Assembly: GCA_900155495.1 (NCBI GenBank)
Contig: FTLJ01000198.1
Span: 98,390 to 162,389, forward strand
Source of the DNA: Porogramme epimiltina
Taxonomy: Eukaryota > Basidiomycota > Agaricomycetes > Polyporales > Polyporaceae
Length of the DNA: 64,000 nucleotides
Direction: 5' to 3'
The position numbers and the translations under genes are program-made. Positions 23,620 to 34,999 of the stretch are shown here, piece after piece. Numbering within the stretch: position 1 is the stretch's first letter; the number at the start of each line of letters is the position of its first letter. Below the pieces are notes generated by a model. It had not been told where the DNA came from, ran no database searches, and was given only the letters and a program-made list of their open reading frames with translations.

Positions 23620-25054
23620 GTCGTAAAGCGTCGAGGAAAGAAACGTCGCGGATGCACCAAGGTATTGAGATGGAGGGATGAGGACGCACACAGAAGACCC
23701 CACACATACCGCGAGTTAAATATACGGCGCACTTTTCAAATGACTGTGCCAGCTGCCAATGAGAAGCGAGTAACAAGGTTTGCATGGCCCTGAGAAAACT
23801 GTAAACTTGCAGGTGGTGCGAGTACATGGTAGGCAGTGGACGCAGAGCTCCTGCTAATTTTAGAAGAAGGATACAGGATATATCAAAGTGAAAACAACTC
23901 ACAACGGCATCTACACGCGACGGCAGCTAGAAGGACCCGCATTATTCGAAAGGGAAGACAAATATAAGTATTGGGTCAAGCATGCACTGCAGTTCGCCCA
24001 AAAGAATAAACTCCTGAATCATTGTGGGCTGTCAAGGCCACATGCCTGTGCTCAAGTATAAGGTGCCAGGTGCCAGGTTTAAAATGGCCGCTCACTGAAG
24101 TAGGAGACTGGGTCTAAAGCCCCTGACAGTTCCACAACAAGAAGCACTCATGTAACGCGCTCCGCGCTCGGCGGGAACGGAACACTACTGTGTGGGGTAA
24201 GTCCCTTGGCTCACCTGGAGGTGCATGTGCTGCGTACGTGGGAATAGAAGCTATGCAAAGCCGTAAAGCGATGCTGAAGGCCACTGTACGCCGATCACCC
24301 CTGCATAACGAGACTCGAAAGGGTATACATGGGTATTAAAGCGAATGAGTCGGCGACACTGCCCGCTGGAGACGGGTCAGTCTTCAGACAACCTGAGTAT
24401 TGTCTAACACCATTAATGAAGAACAAAGTGGCACGATAATGGAGAACTCACATCAGGACCACCAGTCAAGGATCACACTTCAGCAACTCTTCATTACTAC
24501 ACCAGACAGTGAGTTCTGCAGAGAATAATTCTTCCGCTTGTGACATTTGCGGTAGCACGCAGAAATTTGAAGTCGTGTCACTCCGAGAACTTGTCCGGGG
24601 GGGGGGGTGATTGCGGGGGGCGTGGGTTGTCATTTAAGGTCTGACCATGCTGTATCTGGCCAAGCCATAAGATAGAGGGTACCGAGTTGAACAGTGTAGT
24701 GTCAAAGAGAATGTACGGGACAAGTGGTAAAGTGCAGCGCAGGCGCGCGATCGGCGCCTGAGAGGCGGCGGGCGTCTACAACCACGTGCTTATTCGGTTC
24801 AATGACACTTCTGTTACACTACTTGCATGGTCTACATATGATAAACAAAGGGATTTAAAAGTAGCAAATGAGCAGAGGTTGTACAGCTTCAACTTGTTCT
24901 CGAGCGCAGGAGGTGCCCGCCCGTAAATCTTTCGGTGGGTATAGTTGGTCTACATTACATACATGCATTTCCGATTACCCAGCACCTCGCTCATACTAGG
25001 GGGTCGCGAGCGTTTCCTGCAGCGAGTCGCAATTCGTCAGTACCTAAGAAGAAA
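23620..25054. other. Upstream region of D8 and 3' flank of D9
   Basis: Matches 11.06-11.56 kb and then 13.75-14.78 kb of unit 1, skipping the D5 locus. It contains a run of ten G at about 24598-24607. The hydrophobic relic frame seen near 14.2-14.5 kb is broken here. No gene is supported. Confidence 0.5.
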
Positions 25055-26959
25055 TCAAAGTGACAGATCGAGACTCACCGGGCTCGCCGGGCTCACAGGC
25101 GTCACAGGTTCCAGCTCAACTGGGGAATTCGCGAACCCAGGTGGGTGCGCCAGCTCCACCTCACTCATCACCATCCCCGCCTGAAACGGGTGCAGCGTAT
25201 ACGTCGGCTTCTCGTCATCATACCACTCTAGCCCCTGCTCCCCCTCCAGCGCGTACTCGTATTCGCCCTCGCGCCCCCGCTCGACCTCCTCGATGCCCTC
25301 ACCGCCCACGCGATGCCCGATAACGCGCGCGCGCACCGCCTTCTCGCGCGCGAGCAGGCTCGCGGGCGTGCGCAGGCCCGCTGAGTCCCCGTCGCCACCC
25401 CCGCTCGCGGTGCGGTCGCCGTCTGAGTACGAGAGCGTGGTGGTGAGCGTCGCGCCGAGGTTGCCGACGACGCGCGAGGTCGTGAAGTGCATCTCGGACA
25501 TGATCGCTGAGAGCCCGCCACCGGTGAGCGTCCCACTGCCGTCGTCACGTGGGCGATCGGCGAAGTACAGGCCGCGGAGGTCGAGCATGAACCGCGAGAG
25601 GAAGATCACGGTGAGCCTAATAGGGGTGGAGGTGAGCGTGGGCGCAGGCGGGCGGCTGATGGGGCACAGGGTGAGAAAGCGGGGGTGACGTACACTTGGT
25701 CGAAGTAGGGCCAGACGATCCAGACAGTTAGGGTCTGCGGCGGTGAGTTAGAGAGGCCGGGGAATTGAGGGTGCCCGGAGAGTACTTACGGAACCGATGT
25801 AGCTTGTAGTGATTGTCACTATCTGGATCAAGAGCAGGATACTGTCATGAAGGGATCGACGACATCAGCGCGCTGCACAGTGACCTAAGCGACTAACGCC
25901 GCAATGACGTACATGAAGTATGCAGTACCTAAAGAAAGAAGTCAGGTCGGAATGGATAGATAGAGCATAAGGGAGAAGTGCACACCATCGCGCAATAGAA
26001 GGGTAGCAAGTGGTGTGCGCGTGCCAACCTTCGTGGCTGCCCTCTGAATTCCGAATGTCTTCATCCACGTGAGCACAATGAGGATTGCGTCGCACGCGAT
26101 CGTGGTTGCCTTTGCTGTTGTAGAAACTAGAGATAGGATAGGTTATTGGTAATGTGGATTGCAGAGGCCGGTGTGACTCCTTACAACTGTGCGTTTAAAT
26201 GAGTCACCAATACTCGGATGCCGAAGATCGTGAACAACGCACTTTGCAAGCCGCTCGTTCGTAATGCCCACCCAAGTGACCACACAGCCGAAGGGAGGGC
26301 CAGCCTGCTCTGCAGCGTATAATGTATCTTCGTACTGACAGGAAATAGTTTTAATACGATCACATAGGCAGTTCCACATGAAACTCACGATGGATATTAT
26401 AGGCTTGACAAGGGAAAGGGGAACGACAATGAGGAGAGGCTTCCAGTCACGATCCCACACCGCATATATTCGCAGCACAGTGAAAGCCGAAAACGCAAGG
26501 TAGTTGAGGAAGACGAGGACATCGTCTGTGTGTATGATACCTGCGCACGCCTAGCGTACAGGAGGTAAGCAAGAAGTCGCATTTCTAGTGAGGAGATATT
26601 CAAACCTCGTCGGTCGATTTCCACAAGAGCACCTCCAGAACGAAGAAGACGCGCTCGATGACGGCAATGTAGCGCATCAGGAGGAAGACTAAGGTAGCGC
26701 CGGAGAATTCGCGTCGCCAGATCCGCCTAACCTCCGTCGTGAACGTGAGCGCGAAGTCGAACCACAGAACCGCTACAGGACACGGTGATAAGTAAAGGGC
26801 AAATGCAAACGGAGTACGCCATAGCTTACCAGAAGACGCGATAATGCAGTAGTTCTCCACGATTCTACACGCAAGAAGTCAGCACAGTAAAAAGGTAAGC
26901 GCCAACAGATAGTGCACATACAATCGTTCATAATCATCTGCGGGAAGTCCGCCACTCAT
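25055..26959 (-). CDS. D9: DUF6533-family membrane protein, duplicate of D6
   Basis: Start ATG 26959-26957 (MSGGLPADDYERL). Exons: 26922-26959, 26830-26864, 26606-26772, 26389-26550, 26243-26334, 26185-26186, 25986-26126, 25913-25928, 25790-25841, 25694-25734, 25055-25616; 1308 nt, 435 residues. Differs from D6 by one codon in the tail. All motifs of D6 are kept, including VVGNLGATL and WYDDEKPTYTLHPFQAGM. The intron after 25986 has a normal GT donor (GTGTGC) where D6 has GC. TATA box 132 bp upstream. Confidence 0.87.
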
Positions 26960-27090
26960 GTTGCAAACTACGGGGGAAGCTTGGCGTGCAGGGGGTTTAA
27001 GCTGGAGCCCGAGATCTTGAAGCCCGGTGTCCGCGAAGGGAGATGAATGGCAGCACTGTGCTTCGAAGGATACAGTTCCTGCCAGCCCTG

Positions 27091-27097
27091 TTATATA
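27091..27097 (-). promoter_or_regulatory. TATA box of D9
   Basis: TATATAA on the minus strand, 132 bp before the D9 ATG, in the shared TCCTATATAACAGG block. Confidence 0.6.
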
Positions 27098-28020
27098 GGA
27101 CACCCATGAGCTGTTATGTCCCGGAACCAACGTCAACGAGGACTTCCAAAAGGGACTAATGCATCACAGAACGAGGCCCACAGACCGCCGGAGACTGACA
27201 TGGGCATAGAATACGGTAGGCGGCTGCCAGCGTACGACATCGTAAGCTCCGGCGCCGGCGGAGAAATGCACCATCCTAGGCGAATCCAGATGGGCCGCTC
27301 CGGCGGGCGTATGGGCGGGCGGCGTTCTCCCCGGGCGCGGGCTTCTGCAGATAGCATGGGACCCAGCGCGGGTGCATCGCCCCGGGAGAAGCCACCCACA
27401 AGCGCAGAATAGTACACCGGACTCCGAAGAAGGCGGTGTTGTGCATCGAGGCCATGGAAAACATGTACACTCGTGTGCAGAGCCACACAGGTTTGTGGTA
27501 AAAAGAATGCCTTTCTTGTATATAAAACGGAACAGAAAGAACGAAAGTGGGCGTTTTGTGGAATGACAACAACAAAAAAGAACATGATGATGGAGTACGC
27601 ACTGCGAGAATACCAGCCCCGGAGGGTCCAACCACCGGATCCTGTCCGCTTCAAGGCCACCCACAGGAGTCAGGCCCCAGGTTCGCGTCCTCGAGGGCCC
27701 AAGCCTTGGGTGTACTGACAGGCTTCTTCATCGCGATGGCGATGACCATGGGGAGAATGAAGGGGGGCCGACGTCTTGAAGATTGAGCGGGCGCTGTTGC
27801 GGCTTCAATCAGCTTATTGCTTTCAATCAGAGATCGTGGAGAGCACAAGTTAGGCACCGCTGCAGGGGCGAGGTACAAGAGGTGGGAACTGGTGGAGGAC
27901 TGTGGAGGCCGTCGCCGTCGCGAACGTTGAGCGCGACACTAGACACCCCGGTGACCCGGCCGCGGCGGAACCGAGAAAGGCCGGCGGCCCCAGCCGCACT
28001 CGGCATCTATCCTGGCGTAG

Positions 28021-28066
28021 TGGCGCAGCGGTATCAGGCACAAGTGGGCGTCTCGGTTCGACACCC
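28021..28066 (+). mobile_element. tRNA-derived SINE-like element, 34-nt A-B spacing
   Basis: The most tRNA-like copy: A-box TGGCGCAGCGG at 28021-28031 and B-box GGTTCGACACC at 28055-28065, followed by the shared AAAACTCAAAATCGGATG flank. Confidence 0.6.
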
Positions 28067-28243
28067 TGATGACGACACGCGCACCGCCCAAAAACTCAAA
28101 ATCGGATGGCTGGCAGTCCGAAAGCGTCTTGTGAGTCCTCGAGGCATTCGGGGGCGCCATATCAATGTTGCGCTCAAGTTCGATCTCTAGGGACACACAC
28201 GTTCAGAAGCTGTCCATATGAGAACGCCATGCCCCGAGCCGGC

Positions 28244-30089
28244 TCACAGCCTAGACGCTGCCCTGACTGCAAATTCGCACAGCGGCACTCCCATCTCCCT
28301 CTCTAAACCCTCTCGGAACGGGTCGCTCACGAATTCGGGAGCTTCGTCTTCATACCACGCCCGCTCCGCCTCCTCTTCTGCCTTCCCGTTCCCACCCTCG
28401 TCCACACCGTAGCCAGGTTGCGCCCCCCGCCCGCATTCCACCCATGCCGAACCTGCCGCCAGCCCCCCTTCCAGTCCTGCCACTCCTGCATGTTCGGTTC
28501 CGTCTTCGGGTGGAGGGAAGGGCCACACGTCTTCATGTGTACCGAAAGTCGAGAGCGTCGCGCCCATGTTGCCTAGTACCACGTTCATTGCCGATATCGG
28601 AGCGAAGCGAAGCGTTGAAGTGTCGTCTTTGCCGGTGGGCGCGGTGGACTCGGAGGGGTACAGGCTGCGAAGGTCGAGCATGAATCGAGTGTGGCATATC
28701 GTCGTAATTCTAGAGCCGATAGACGTCAGCATGGAGGAGGGAAGGAGATGCCGTGCGGACATGCGTACACTTGTTCAAAGTAAATGAACATGTAGTATGC
28801 TATGCTCACGAGGGGGGTCTGAGAAGGACTTGCTTGGTATAGGGTAAGGGCGATGATTGCCGACAACTGAAAAAATGTTACAACACTGCAAGGTTGTGTG
28901 TCAGTGGATAGAGATGTCACAAGCACGAGCAACTTGCCTGAAGTATGTGGTTCCTGGACAAATGATCTTTCAGCATGCTTAGCCGTCAGAGTACCATGCC
29001 CGAACAACTCACCATCTACGAAAAGGAGTCTGATGAGGGGAGCTTTCACGCCTGCCTTTGATGACGTTCGATGAGTCTTAAACGTTTTGATCCACGTTAG
29101 GCACAACACCACGACGTCAGCTATGGCATCAGACACTCTAGCTGCGATTGTAGCTGCCATCGAGAGTCAGCATGGAATCATCGAGAACATGTAAGCATGG
29201 AACGTACTCCTGTATTTGCAGAAACGAATGAGTAACAACGCACAGGATATTAATGCATTGAAGCGCACCAGAACCGAAAATTAGTGTTACCGGTGAAACC
29301 CAACATGTACAACTGGCAGAATGGCGGAAGTGGCCCCAGAGATGGTACCACATGACTGTCTTGCACCTGTTCAGAGCTATAAGTCAAATACCACATAGGG
29401 GAGTGGACGTTTTGATTACCAACGTCAATACGGGTTTGATCAACACCAATGGCACTACGAACAGGAGAAGTTTTCGGCAATTATCCGAGATGGCATATAC
29501 ACGAAGAATAGTGAATGCTTTTGCACCAAAGATCGAGTCAGTGGGGCTATTGGTCGTGTAGAGCAATGATTTAGAGCACACCTGACAGACACAGGTAACT
29601 GAAGATTATCATAGCATTGTCCACGCGGACAGTCCCACTACACGTCTATCGGACAGGGTGAGAACGCGCGTACTGTGACGTCAAAATAGAATGACGTACT
29701 TCATTATTGGGGTCCTTAGCGTAGTTGTGGAAGATCAAGAAGACGCGCTCCAGTAGGGTCGAGTAGCGTATGAGGAAGAAGACTACCGTTACGCCGGTAA
29801 TCCTTCTCCGCCATATGTGTCTCACTTCAGTAGCGAATGTGAGTACGAAGTCGTACCATAACAGCGCTGATCCGATTCCAGTCGAAAATTAGCCATGTTC
29901 TTTGCAGAAATGGGACCGGCAGACATCACCTGAGGATGCTAGGATGTAGTAAAGCTGAACGTGACTGGTGATCGTAAAAGTGTCAGTATCATGCAGACGT
30001 TCACTCAGCACAGTGACAACATACAGGAGTGCCTCCGCTTCAATAAATTCTTGCACCGTTGTGACCTGTACTTGCGTGCTGGCGACCAT
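28244..30089 (-). CDS. D10: DUF6533-family membrane protein
   Basis: Start ATG 30089-30087 (MVASTQVQVTTVQEFIEA). Exons: 30025-30089, 29930-29964, 29700-29866, 29582-29645, 29420-29517, 29269-29366, 29208-29209, 29013-29153, 28938-28953, 28769-28885, 28244-28709; 1269 nt, 422 residues. It has a longer first exon (65 nt) and, like D3, the extra 64+98 split and a fused pre-tail exon. Core WYDFVLTFATEVRHIW, then RRRITGVTVVFFLIRY; FTILRVYAISDNCRK segment; WIKTFKTHRTSSKAG segment; TRFMLDLRSLYPSE opens the tail, with GNMGATLSTFG and AWYEDEAPEFVSDPF. The intron after 28938 has a GC donor (GCAAGT). A duplicate survives only as a 3' fragment at 41.0-41.4 kb. Confidence 0.82.
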
Positions 30090-30623
30090 GACGTCGACAA
30101 GGATTGTGGAATCGAACGAAGCATGAACGCACGAAAAGACAGCATATAAGCATGCGCACACACCTGTGTCAAAAAATTCACCATGCAGAATCCTGCACAG
30201 ACTGTGGCCCTCATACAGGGACACTTCGGCTACAGGCACCGCGAGTCCCTTCATCCCGTTAGATATGTCTTTGAAGCTCAAAGTTCGACATCTGGGGGCA
30301 CCGCATACAAGGGGAGAGAAACATGAAGAATTTGATGCAAGTCGCGAAGTGTCCTCGCCCGAGGCAGAGCTCTGCAGCGCATTTGGAGGGGATGTGGTCG
30401 GGAGGAAGAGGGGCCGCGAAGGGAAGACATCATGCATCACAGCCCACAGGACGGTCCCGGAGAAGCGCCCAGGGTGCAATGTGGTGACGTCACTTCCGTG
30501 CCTCTCGAATATCCGATAACTCCGCTGACTCCGAGAACATCGGATATTCCCTTCCTCCAATACTACCCTTCGAAACCCTGCCGCGGCCCGCCACGGAGGG
30601 GGGGGGATAGATAGGTACAGTAT
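30090..30623. other. Intergenic sequence upstream of D10, no gene seen
   Basis: The stretch 30.33-30.6 kb recurs at 41.39-41.64 kb. The long minus-strand frame from 30632 simply continues into D10 exon 1 and shows no protein similarity I recognise. A run of nine G lies near 30597-30606. Confidence 0.4.
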
Positions 30624-30767
30624 TTGATACATATGCTACGTACGCTCCTACAGGTATGCTTCTTGTGCTCCGCCTTCTTGACACGACTGCCCTGGACCGG
30701 CTATTCGAGCACGGGCCTGCATCTCTATCACAAGACCTGCTTGGAATGGATTGTCCGAGAACTCCAC
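30624..30767 (-). pseudogene. Detached C-terminal end of D11
   Basis: This stretch aligns with 41810-41950, which encodes the last part of the D13 tail exon on the minus strand. D11 lacks that part; its last exon is interrupted at 33.0 kb. The similarity stops at GAGAACTCCAC (30767) and resumes at CTCCTCATCG near 33004, so the intervening DNA is an insertion. Confidence 0.6.
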
Positions 30768-30978
30768 TTGTTGTACCGCGGGGACGACCCCGCCGGATCC
30801 GATTCTACAATAGCTTCATTGACCCCACCGCTCACAGATATCTACGAGGGATACAGTCCTCCTACAGCCAAAAAGCACGAAATAATGCATGACAGGCCCC
30901 GTAGGAACATCCGCAGTCAACCAAAGCCGAGTCGGATGAGTCCTACAAGGTCCTTCCATCCTCTTCGCACAAGTACCC

Positions 30979-31368
30979 GTGTCCCGCCACCGTACTCATA
31001 CTGGCAGAGCCACTCCCACGCCTCAAGCCCCCCTTCCTCCAGCAAAAAAAACTCGCAAGTGGCCCATCGTGGGTGTGGTGACGATGCGGCCCATGCCCCT
31101 GAACGTGATGTCGCCCGACGACATGCTTGAAGCATACGCCGAGCCCCGCGCGATCGGAGCCGCCGCTATTCCCGGTGCTCCTGCCTTCCCTGCGCCTACC
31201 ATGAACTACAACGGCAACAGCATACGCGTCTTCTACTCCTCCACCGTGACGCCCCCCTCAGCGCCGGACTCTGTCTACCCGACCTCAACGCTCAACCGGA
31301 AGAGCCTTGCTCCGACGGAGTACAGTCAGTATGACGAGGATGACGCGTACGTCCTCATCGCCAATTGA
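30979..31368 (+). pseudogene. Open frame of unknown origin within the insertion
   Basis: The frame is open to a TGA at 31366-31368 and ends SQYDEDDAYVLIAN; the middle reads KWPIVGVVTMRPMPLN. The composition is GC-rich and proline/serine-rich. A plausible acceptor (CCTCCAG) lies near 31040, so it may be the 3' exon of a captured gene. I recognise no domain. It may still be coding. Confidence 0.3.
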
Positions 31369-31726
31369 ACGACTCCACTCCATTCCCCGTGCAAACCGCG
31401 ACCTAATCGGGCTGTTTCCCTTGCTTCTCCGTCGTTTGTAAGATTTCTTGTACAGGGATGCATGTGCTGTTTGGGAGTGACGCATGCTTCGGGCTCCTCC
31501 CTCCTTTACGCGTCTCGCCGCGCGCCCCCATACCCAGGACCCGCCGCGTTGCCCCTTCGACCCCTCCCATTCCTGTACCGCGCATCGACGCATGGGAACA
31601 CCCGCGGGCGGCTTCACTGACTTGGATCCGCCCGGCTCAGCGAGCACGCGCGCCCACGTCGTGGCAAATATACACGTCCCTTTCTCCATTCCGTCTTTCA
31701 CCTTCCTCATAATGCTGCCCGCGAGC

Positions 31727-32386
31727 CATCCCTGATGAAGTAGTCTTCCACATCTTCGGTTTCGTTGACGTGAGGGACATCCTATCGCTTCGCAAAGTGA
31801 GTACACATTCTTGCCACAATGTCCAACCGCTCACGGCTGCAAACAGACTGCCAAACGCCTCTGCATGATGAACAAGCTGCACTGGGTGTGGTACGACGCT
31901 ATCAAGCAGTTTATAATACGACAGGGCCTCCCTGGAGTCGCCGCCACAAGCGTTGCAGACCTCAAAGGGCTCACTGCGCAACGCCTGGAGGCCCGCGCGG
32001 TGCACGCCCTCCGCTTCCACGACAACTGGAACGCCTCGCACCCCCGCGCGCGAGCCATCGTCAAGTTCTCCGCTGCCTAATAGCGCGACGACTAGCAACC
32101 TGACGAGCACCAGACCTCTGTCTCCCACGTCGCGTTCCTTTCCGGTGGAGATGGATGGTGCCTCCTCACTGCGGTAGGGCGCGTGCTTATGGCGTGGGAG
32201 GTCCCCCTCGGCGAATCGGAGGCGTGTCGTGTGGCGGAGTGGGTGGCGGCGAAGCGGATCGAGCAGGTTGTGGTGAACGACGACTCACGGCGCGAGGTCG
32301 TTGTCTCCTACATCAGTGCACATCCTTACGCGCGAGTCCTGTTCCTCTATCTTGCATTACGGCCGGTTTGTGGAAGCTGCCAGTGA
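31727..32386 (+). pseudogene. Decayed F-box protein gene fragment
   Basis: 31727-31796 reads PDEVVFHIFGFVDVRDILSL, an F-box, ended by a GTGAGT donor. After a short intron (acceptor before 31847) the frame continues TAKRLCMMNKLHWVWYDAIK and LEARAVHALRFHDNW, typical of basidiomycete F-box proteins. It then meets two stops at 32078-32083. The downstream part (about 32128-32386: HVAFLSGGDGWCLLTAVGRV) is in another frame. The 5' end has no in-frame ATG. F-box proteins normally bind Skp1 and select targets for ubiquitination; this copy should be non-functional. Confidence 0.6.
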
Positions 32387-32710
32387 CTGCACCCCCCTCC
32401 CCCTAGTCCAAGGGTTGTGGAATGTCGGTCACTCTGTTACGACAAGTTCCACGGCCGGTTCTACGTGTAATTTGGGCTTTCTTTACATACAAGCGTGCAT
32501 AGTGCGTACATAGGTCCTCCCCTTCCCCTCCCGTGCTTTTCGCAGATGCAGGGGATGGGACGGCCCCTGTGTACAGCACACCGGAAGTGGTTGCTCTCGG
32601 CATTTATGTGTAAATTGAATAGAATGTTTTCTTGTTGATGCGCCTCATCAAGGCTGAGGTTGACAGTTCCGGTGGGGATATCCCCAACAAAAGGAGAACG
32701 AGAGCTTGTC

Positions 32711-32886
32711 CAATGAACGTGCGGAACGGTTGCTCGTATTACTTAAGCAAAAGCGAGAAAGGCTAATCCAACGGGAGCCCAAAAGGGAAAACGAGCGGTC
32801 AGCCAATGAACGAGCAGAACGGTTGCCCGTATTACTTAAGCGAAGGCGAGAGAGCCTCAATCCAAGGGGAGCCCGAAAGGGAAAGC
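32711..32886. repeat. Two-copy tandem repeat with 103-bp period
   Basis: CAATGAACG(T/A)GC begins at 32711 and again at 32814, and the rest of the unit follows with few changes. In the plus frame it encodes a charged repeat (NERAER, then LLKQKRERL). It lies inside the insertion. Confidence 0.65.
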
Positions 32887-32913
32887 GGCTCTTGAACCAA
32901 TAAAATCGCTCCA

Positions 32914-34733
32914 TCATTGATGGTTGCCCGAAATGACTAAGCAAATCTTATGTAATCCACGCTTCTTCCATTGTAAATCCGATTCTACTAGTAGAATCGG
33001 AACCTCCTCATCGACGCTACCGTGCCAACTACGCCCATGAAGCCGCACTTCCTGCTCATCAGCCGCACCAGACCCATCCTCTACGACAGGAGTGGAATCA
33101 TCTTCAGTACTGCTTGCCGCGACCGCGTCAAATCCACCCAACATGTCGTTCTCGTCAGCAGGGTCAGTAAAGTGGGAGAGAGTCGCGCCGAAGTTGCCTA
33201 CAACCCGTGAGGCGAAGTGAATGCTAGGCGTCCCTGAACCGTCATGCCCCGGGTCCGAACTGTCGGTATCAGCCTGGTATATTCCCCGCAGATCGAGCAG
33301 GAATCTCGAGTTGCATACCACGACGATGCTATGAAGGAGCAAGTATCAGGAAGCCATCACCCAGCGACTCGGAGTAGCGGGTCGGCAGAAATAATACGAA
33401 CGGTGTATTCAATTGGCCGAGGATTTGGAAGAAGACCGCCTGCACAAAGGTTCCTGAGTCCCCGCTAAACAGACCTATCACGGATGGAATGGCGGTCGTG
33501 ATTTGTACGGTGGTGAGAATGCTGTGGGTGTCGGACGCAAGTTAAAATGAAACAAAGTTAAGATTGACCATTCGATTATAACATACATGAAATAAACAGT
33601 GCCTAATCATAACGTCAGTTTATATCTCCCTTGCGAGGGAGACAATCGAGCTCACCGTCTACAAGTAAGAGGCTTGACAGCGGAGTCCTTACACCCAATT
33701 TAGTCGCTTCCCTGTGTGTCGTCCACGTTTGTCTCCACGTTATGACGAGAGCGAATATGTTTATGACAAGGGAGATAAATTGTGCGCTCAGCAATGCTGA
33801 ACCCCCCACATTAGGACAAAAAGTTAGCTCCGGTTGATTATCGCCCTCGGACGGCTCAAATGTGGTGCTGCTTGCCTCTGAAAGAATACCTGGTTGTCAG
33901 CAACAGAGATATGTCATATAGGGCGGACCGCGGTAGGGTCTTACTCTACGAAGAACGTTTGCAGCCAGGGTTTTGTTCCCCAGACACATCCTATCGGCGG
34001 CCCCAGCTGTATTGGAAGGTAGCCTGTGATCGTCACCTGAAGATAAGTAGCGTATTCATTTAGTCATTCAAGCGCAATCCATCCGGGCTCAGCGCTCACC
34101 AAGCTCAACGCCACTGTCCCCACAACGAGAGGGATCACCGCCGCTAGCGTTCTCCAATCGCGCCCTGTAATACCATACACACGAAGAGCAACAAATACTG
34201 GCCCGCACCAACATGGGATGAGACACTGAGCGTTTTAAAAATCTAGGCAGGATGCTTACATCCTATGCCTATAGAGTTTAAATGCACCGTGATAGCATTC
34301 AATCGGAGGAGTACCCGGCAAGTCTGAGAAAGCGGGATGTCAACGTAGGGCCTTGCCTTGTACTGCACGTGCAACTTACTTGAAGAGATCCATACAATGG
34401 GGACATCTCAGAGATGGTAAAGGCGGTATTTAGGAGAAAGGCATGCCGTATCAATATGTATATCACCACTGGGCCAGTCAGCTTTCGACGCCATATCCTA
34501 TCCACCTCCTCTCGAAACATGATGGCGAAGTCCCACCACACTAGGGCTAAGAAATGAGAGGACATCAAATCTTGACACGAAAGGTACTCCGACGCTGGTG
34601 TCCGCACCTGCCTCAGCCACACGGCAATAGTTGCCGAATAACCTGGTAAAAGCTCAGTCAAAGGAGTAGAGGAGTTATGAGAGTGGAGGACGCACAAGTA
34701 CTCATACTGGGATATTAGGTCCGCATCTGCCAT
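32914..34733 (-). CDS. D11: DUF6533-family membrane protein with replaced C-terminus
   Basis: Start ATG 34733-34731 (MADADLISQYEYL). Exons: 34696-34733, 34608-34642, 34380-34546, 34260-34323, 34100-34197, 33945-34036, 33876-33877, 33656-33796, 33587-33602, 33402-33521, 32914-33328; 1188 nt, 395 residues. Core WWDFAIMFREEVDRIW, then RRKLTGPVVIYILIRH; ALRVYGITGRDWRTL segment; ITWRQTWTTHREATKLG segment; NSRFLLDLRGIYQAD opens the tail, with VVGNFGATLSHF. After DEEV the frame leaves the family sequence and runs into the insertion (PILLVESDLQWKK, then a stop at 32914), losing the last tail motif. The intron after the microexon has a GC donor (GCAAGC). Whether the chimeric protein is made is unknown. 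Confidence 0.78.
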
Positions 34734-34806
34734 GAGCCGTATGTTGAGTCGAGGAGCCGAGAGTGCAAGCTGAATAGCGAACCGGGGCCCGCGCTGAGCT
34801 CCCTAC

Positions 34807-34813
34807 TTATAAG
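34807..34813 (-). promoter_or_regulatory. TATA box of D11
   Basis: CTTATAAG lies about 75-80 bp before the D11 ATG. The same CTACTTATAAGC sequence occurs at the same place upstream of D13. Confidence 0.5.
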
Positions 34814-34999
34814 CGCGCTGTGCCATCGGTTGTTTGACAGCGGTGGGGCCTGGTGCTTTTGAAGGAAGTTGAACAAGATGTGATTGTAATATGGTACAAA
34901 TGCAACCGGCTTGCGCGGCGATGGTCGTCTACGTTTCTACACGAGAACTCGGATTTCTCGGAATCCCCATGCACGGTAGGAGAGTGAGGTAGCACCGCG

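Larger units (their letters stand above)
5300..28240. repeat. Tandem segmental duplication: 5.3-18.0 kb and 18.0-28.2 kb
   Basis: Gene order in both units is SINE, D3/D7 (+), D4/D8 (-), D6/D9 (-), common block, SINE. The offset is about 12.6 kb over D3-D4 and about 10.27 kb over D6, because unit 1 carries about 2.3 kb more with D5. Exon lengths match between partners. Confidence 0.75.
26960..28243. other. Upstream region of D9 with a SINE-like element
   Basis: Same arrangement as 16.69-18.0 kb: promoter, common block, tRNA-like element. It ends at the 3' end of D10. Several long open frames on both strands are present, but none is conserved in frame among the four copies of the block. Confidence 0.5.
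30768..33003. mobile_element. About 2.2-kb insertion splitting the last exon of D11
   Basis: The ends are defined by comparison with the uninterrupted D13 exon. The inserted DNA carries an unidentified open frame, an F-box gene fragment and a 103-bp tandem repeat. Its right end is a perfect 22-bp palindrome (32979-33000) containing TCCGATTCTAC; the same 11-mer lies near the left end (about 30797). At most 2-3 bp are shared at the junction. No transposase is present. It could be a gene-capturing non-autonomous transposon or a recombination insert; the type is not settled. Confidence 0.5.

Noticed and set aside
30768..33003. Helitron interpretation of the D11 insertion
   Set aside because: Gene capture fits, but the 3' palindrome has no loop, is not followed by CTRR and there is no typical 5' TC end, so the element type is left open.
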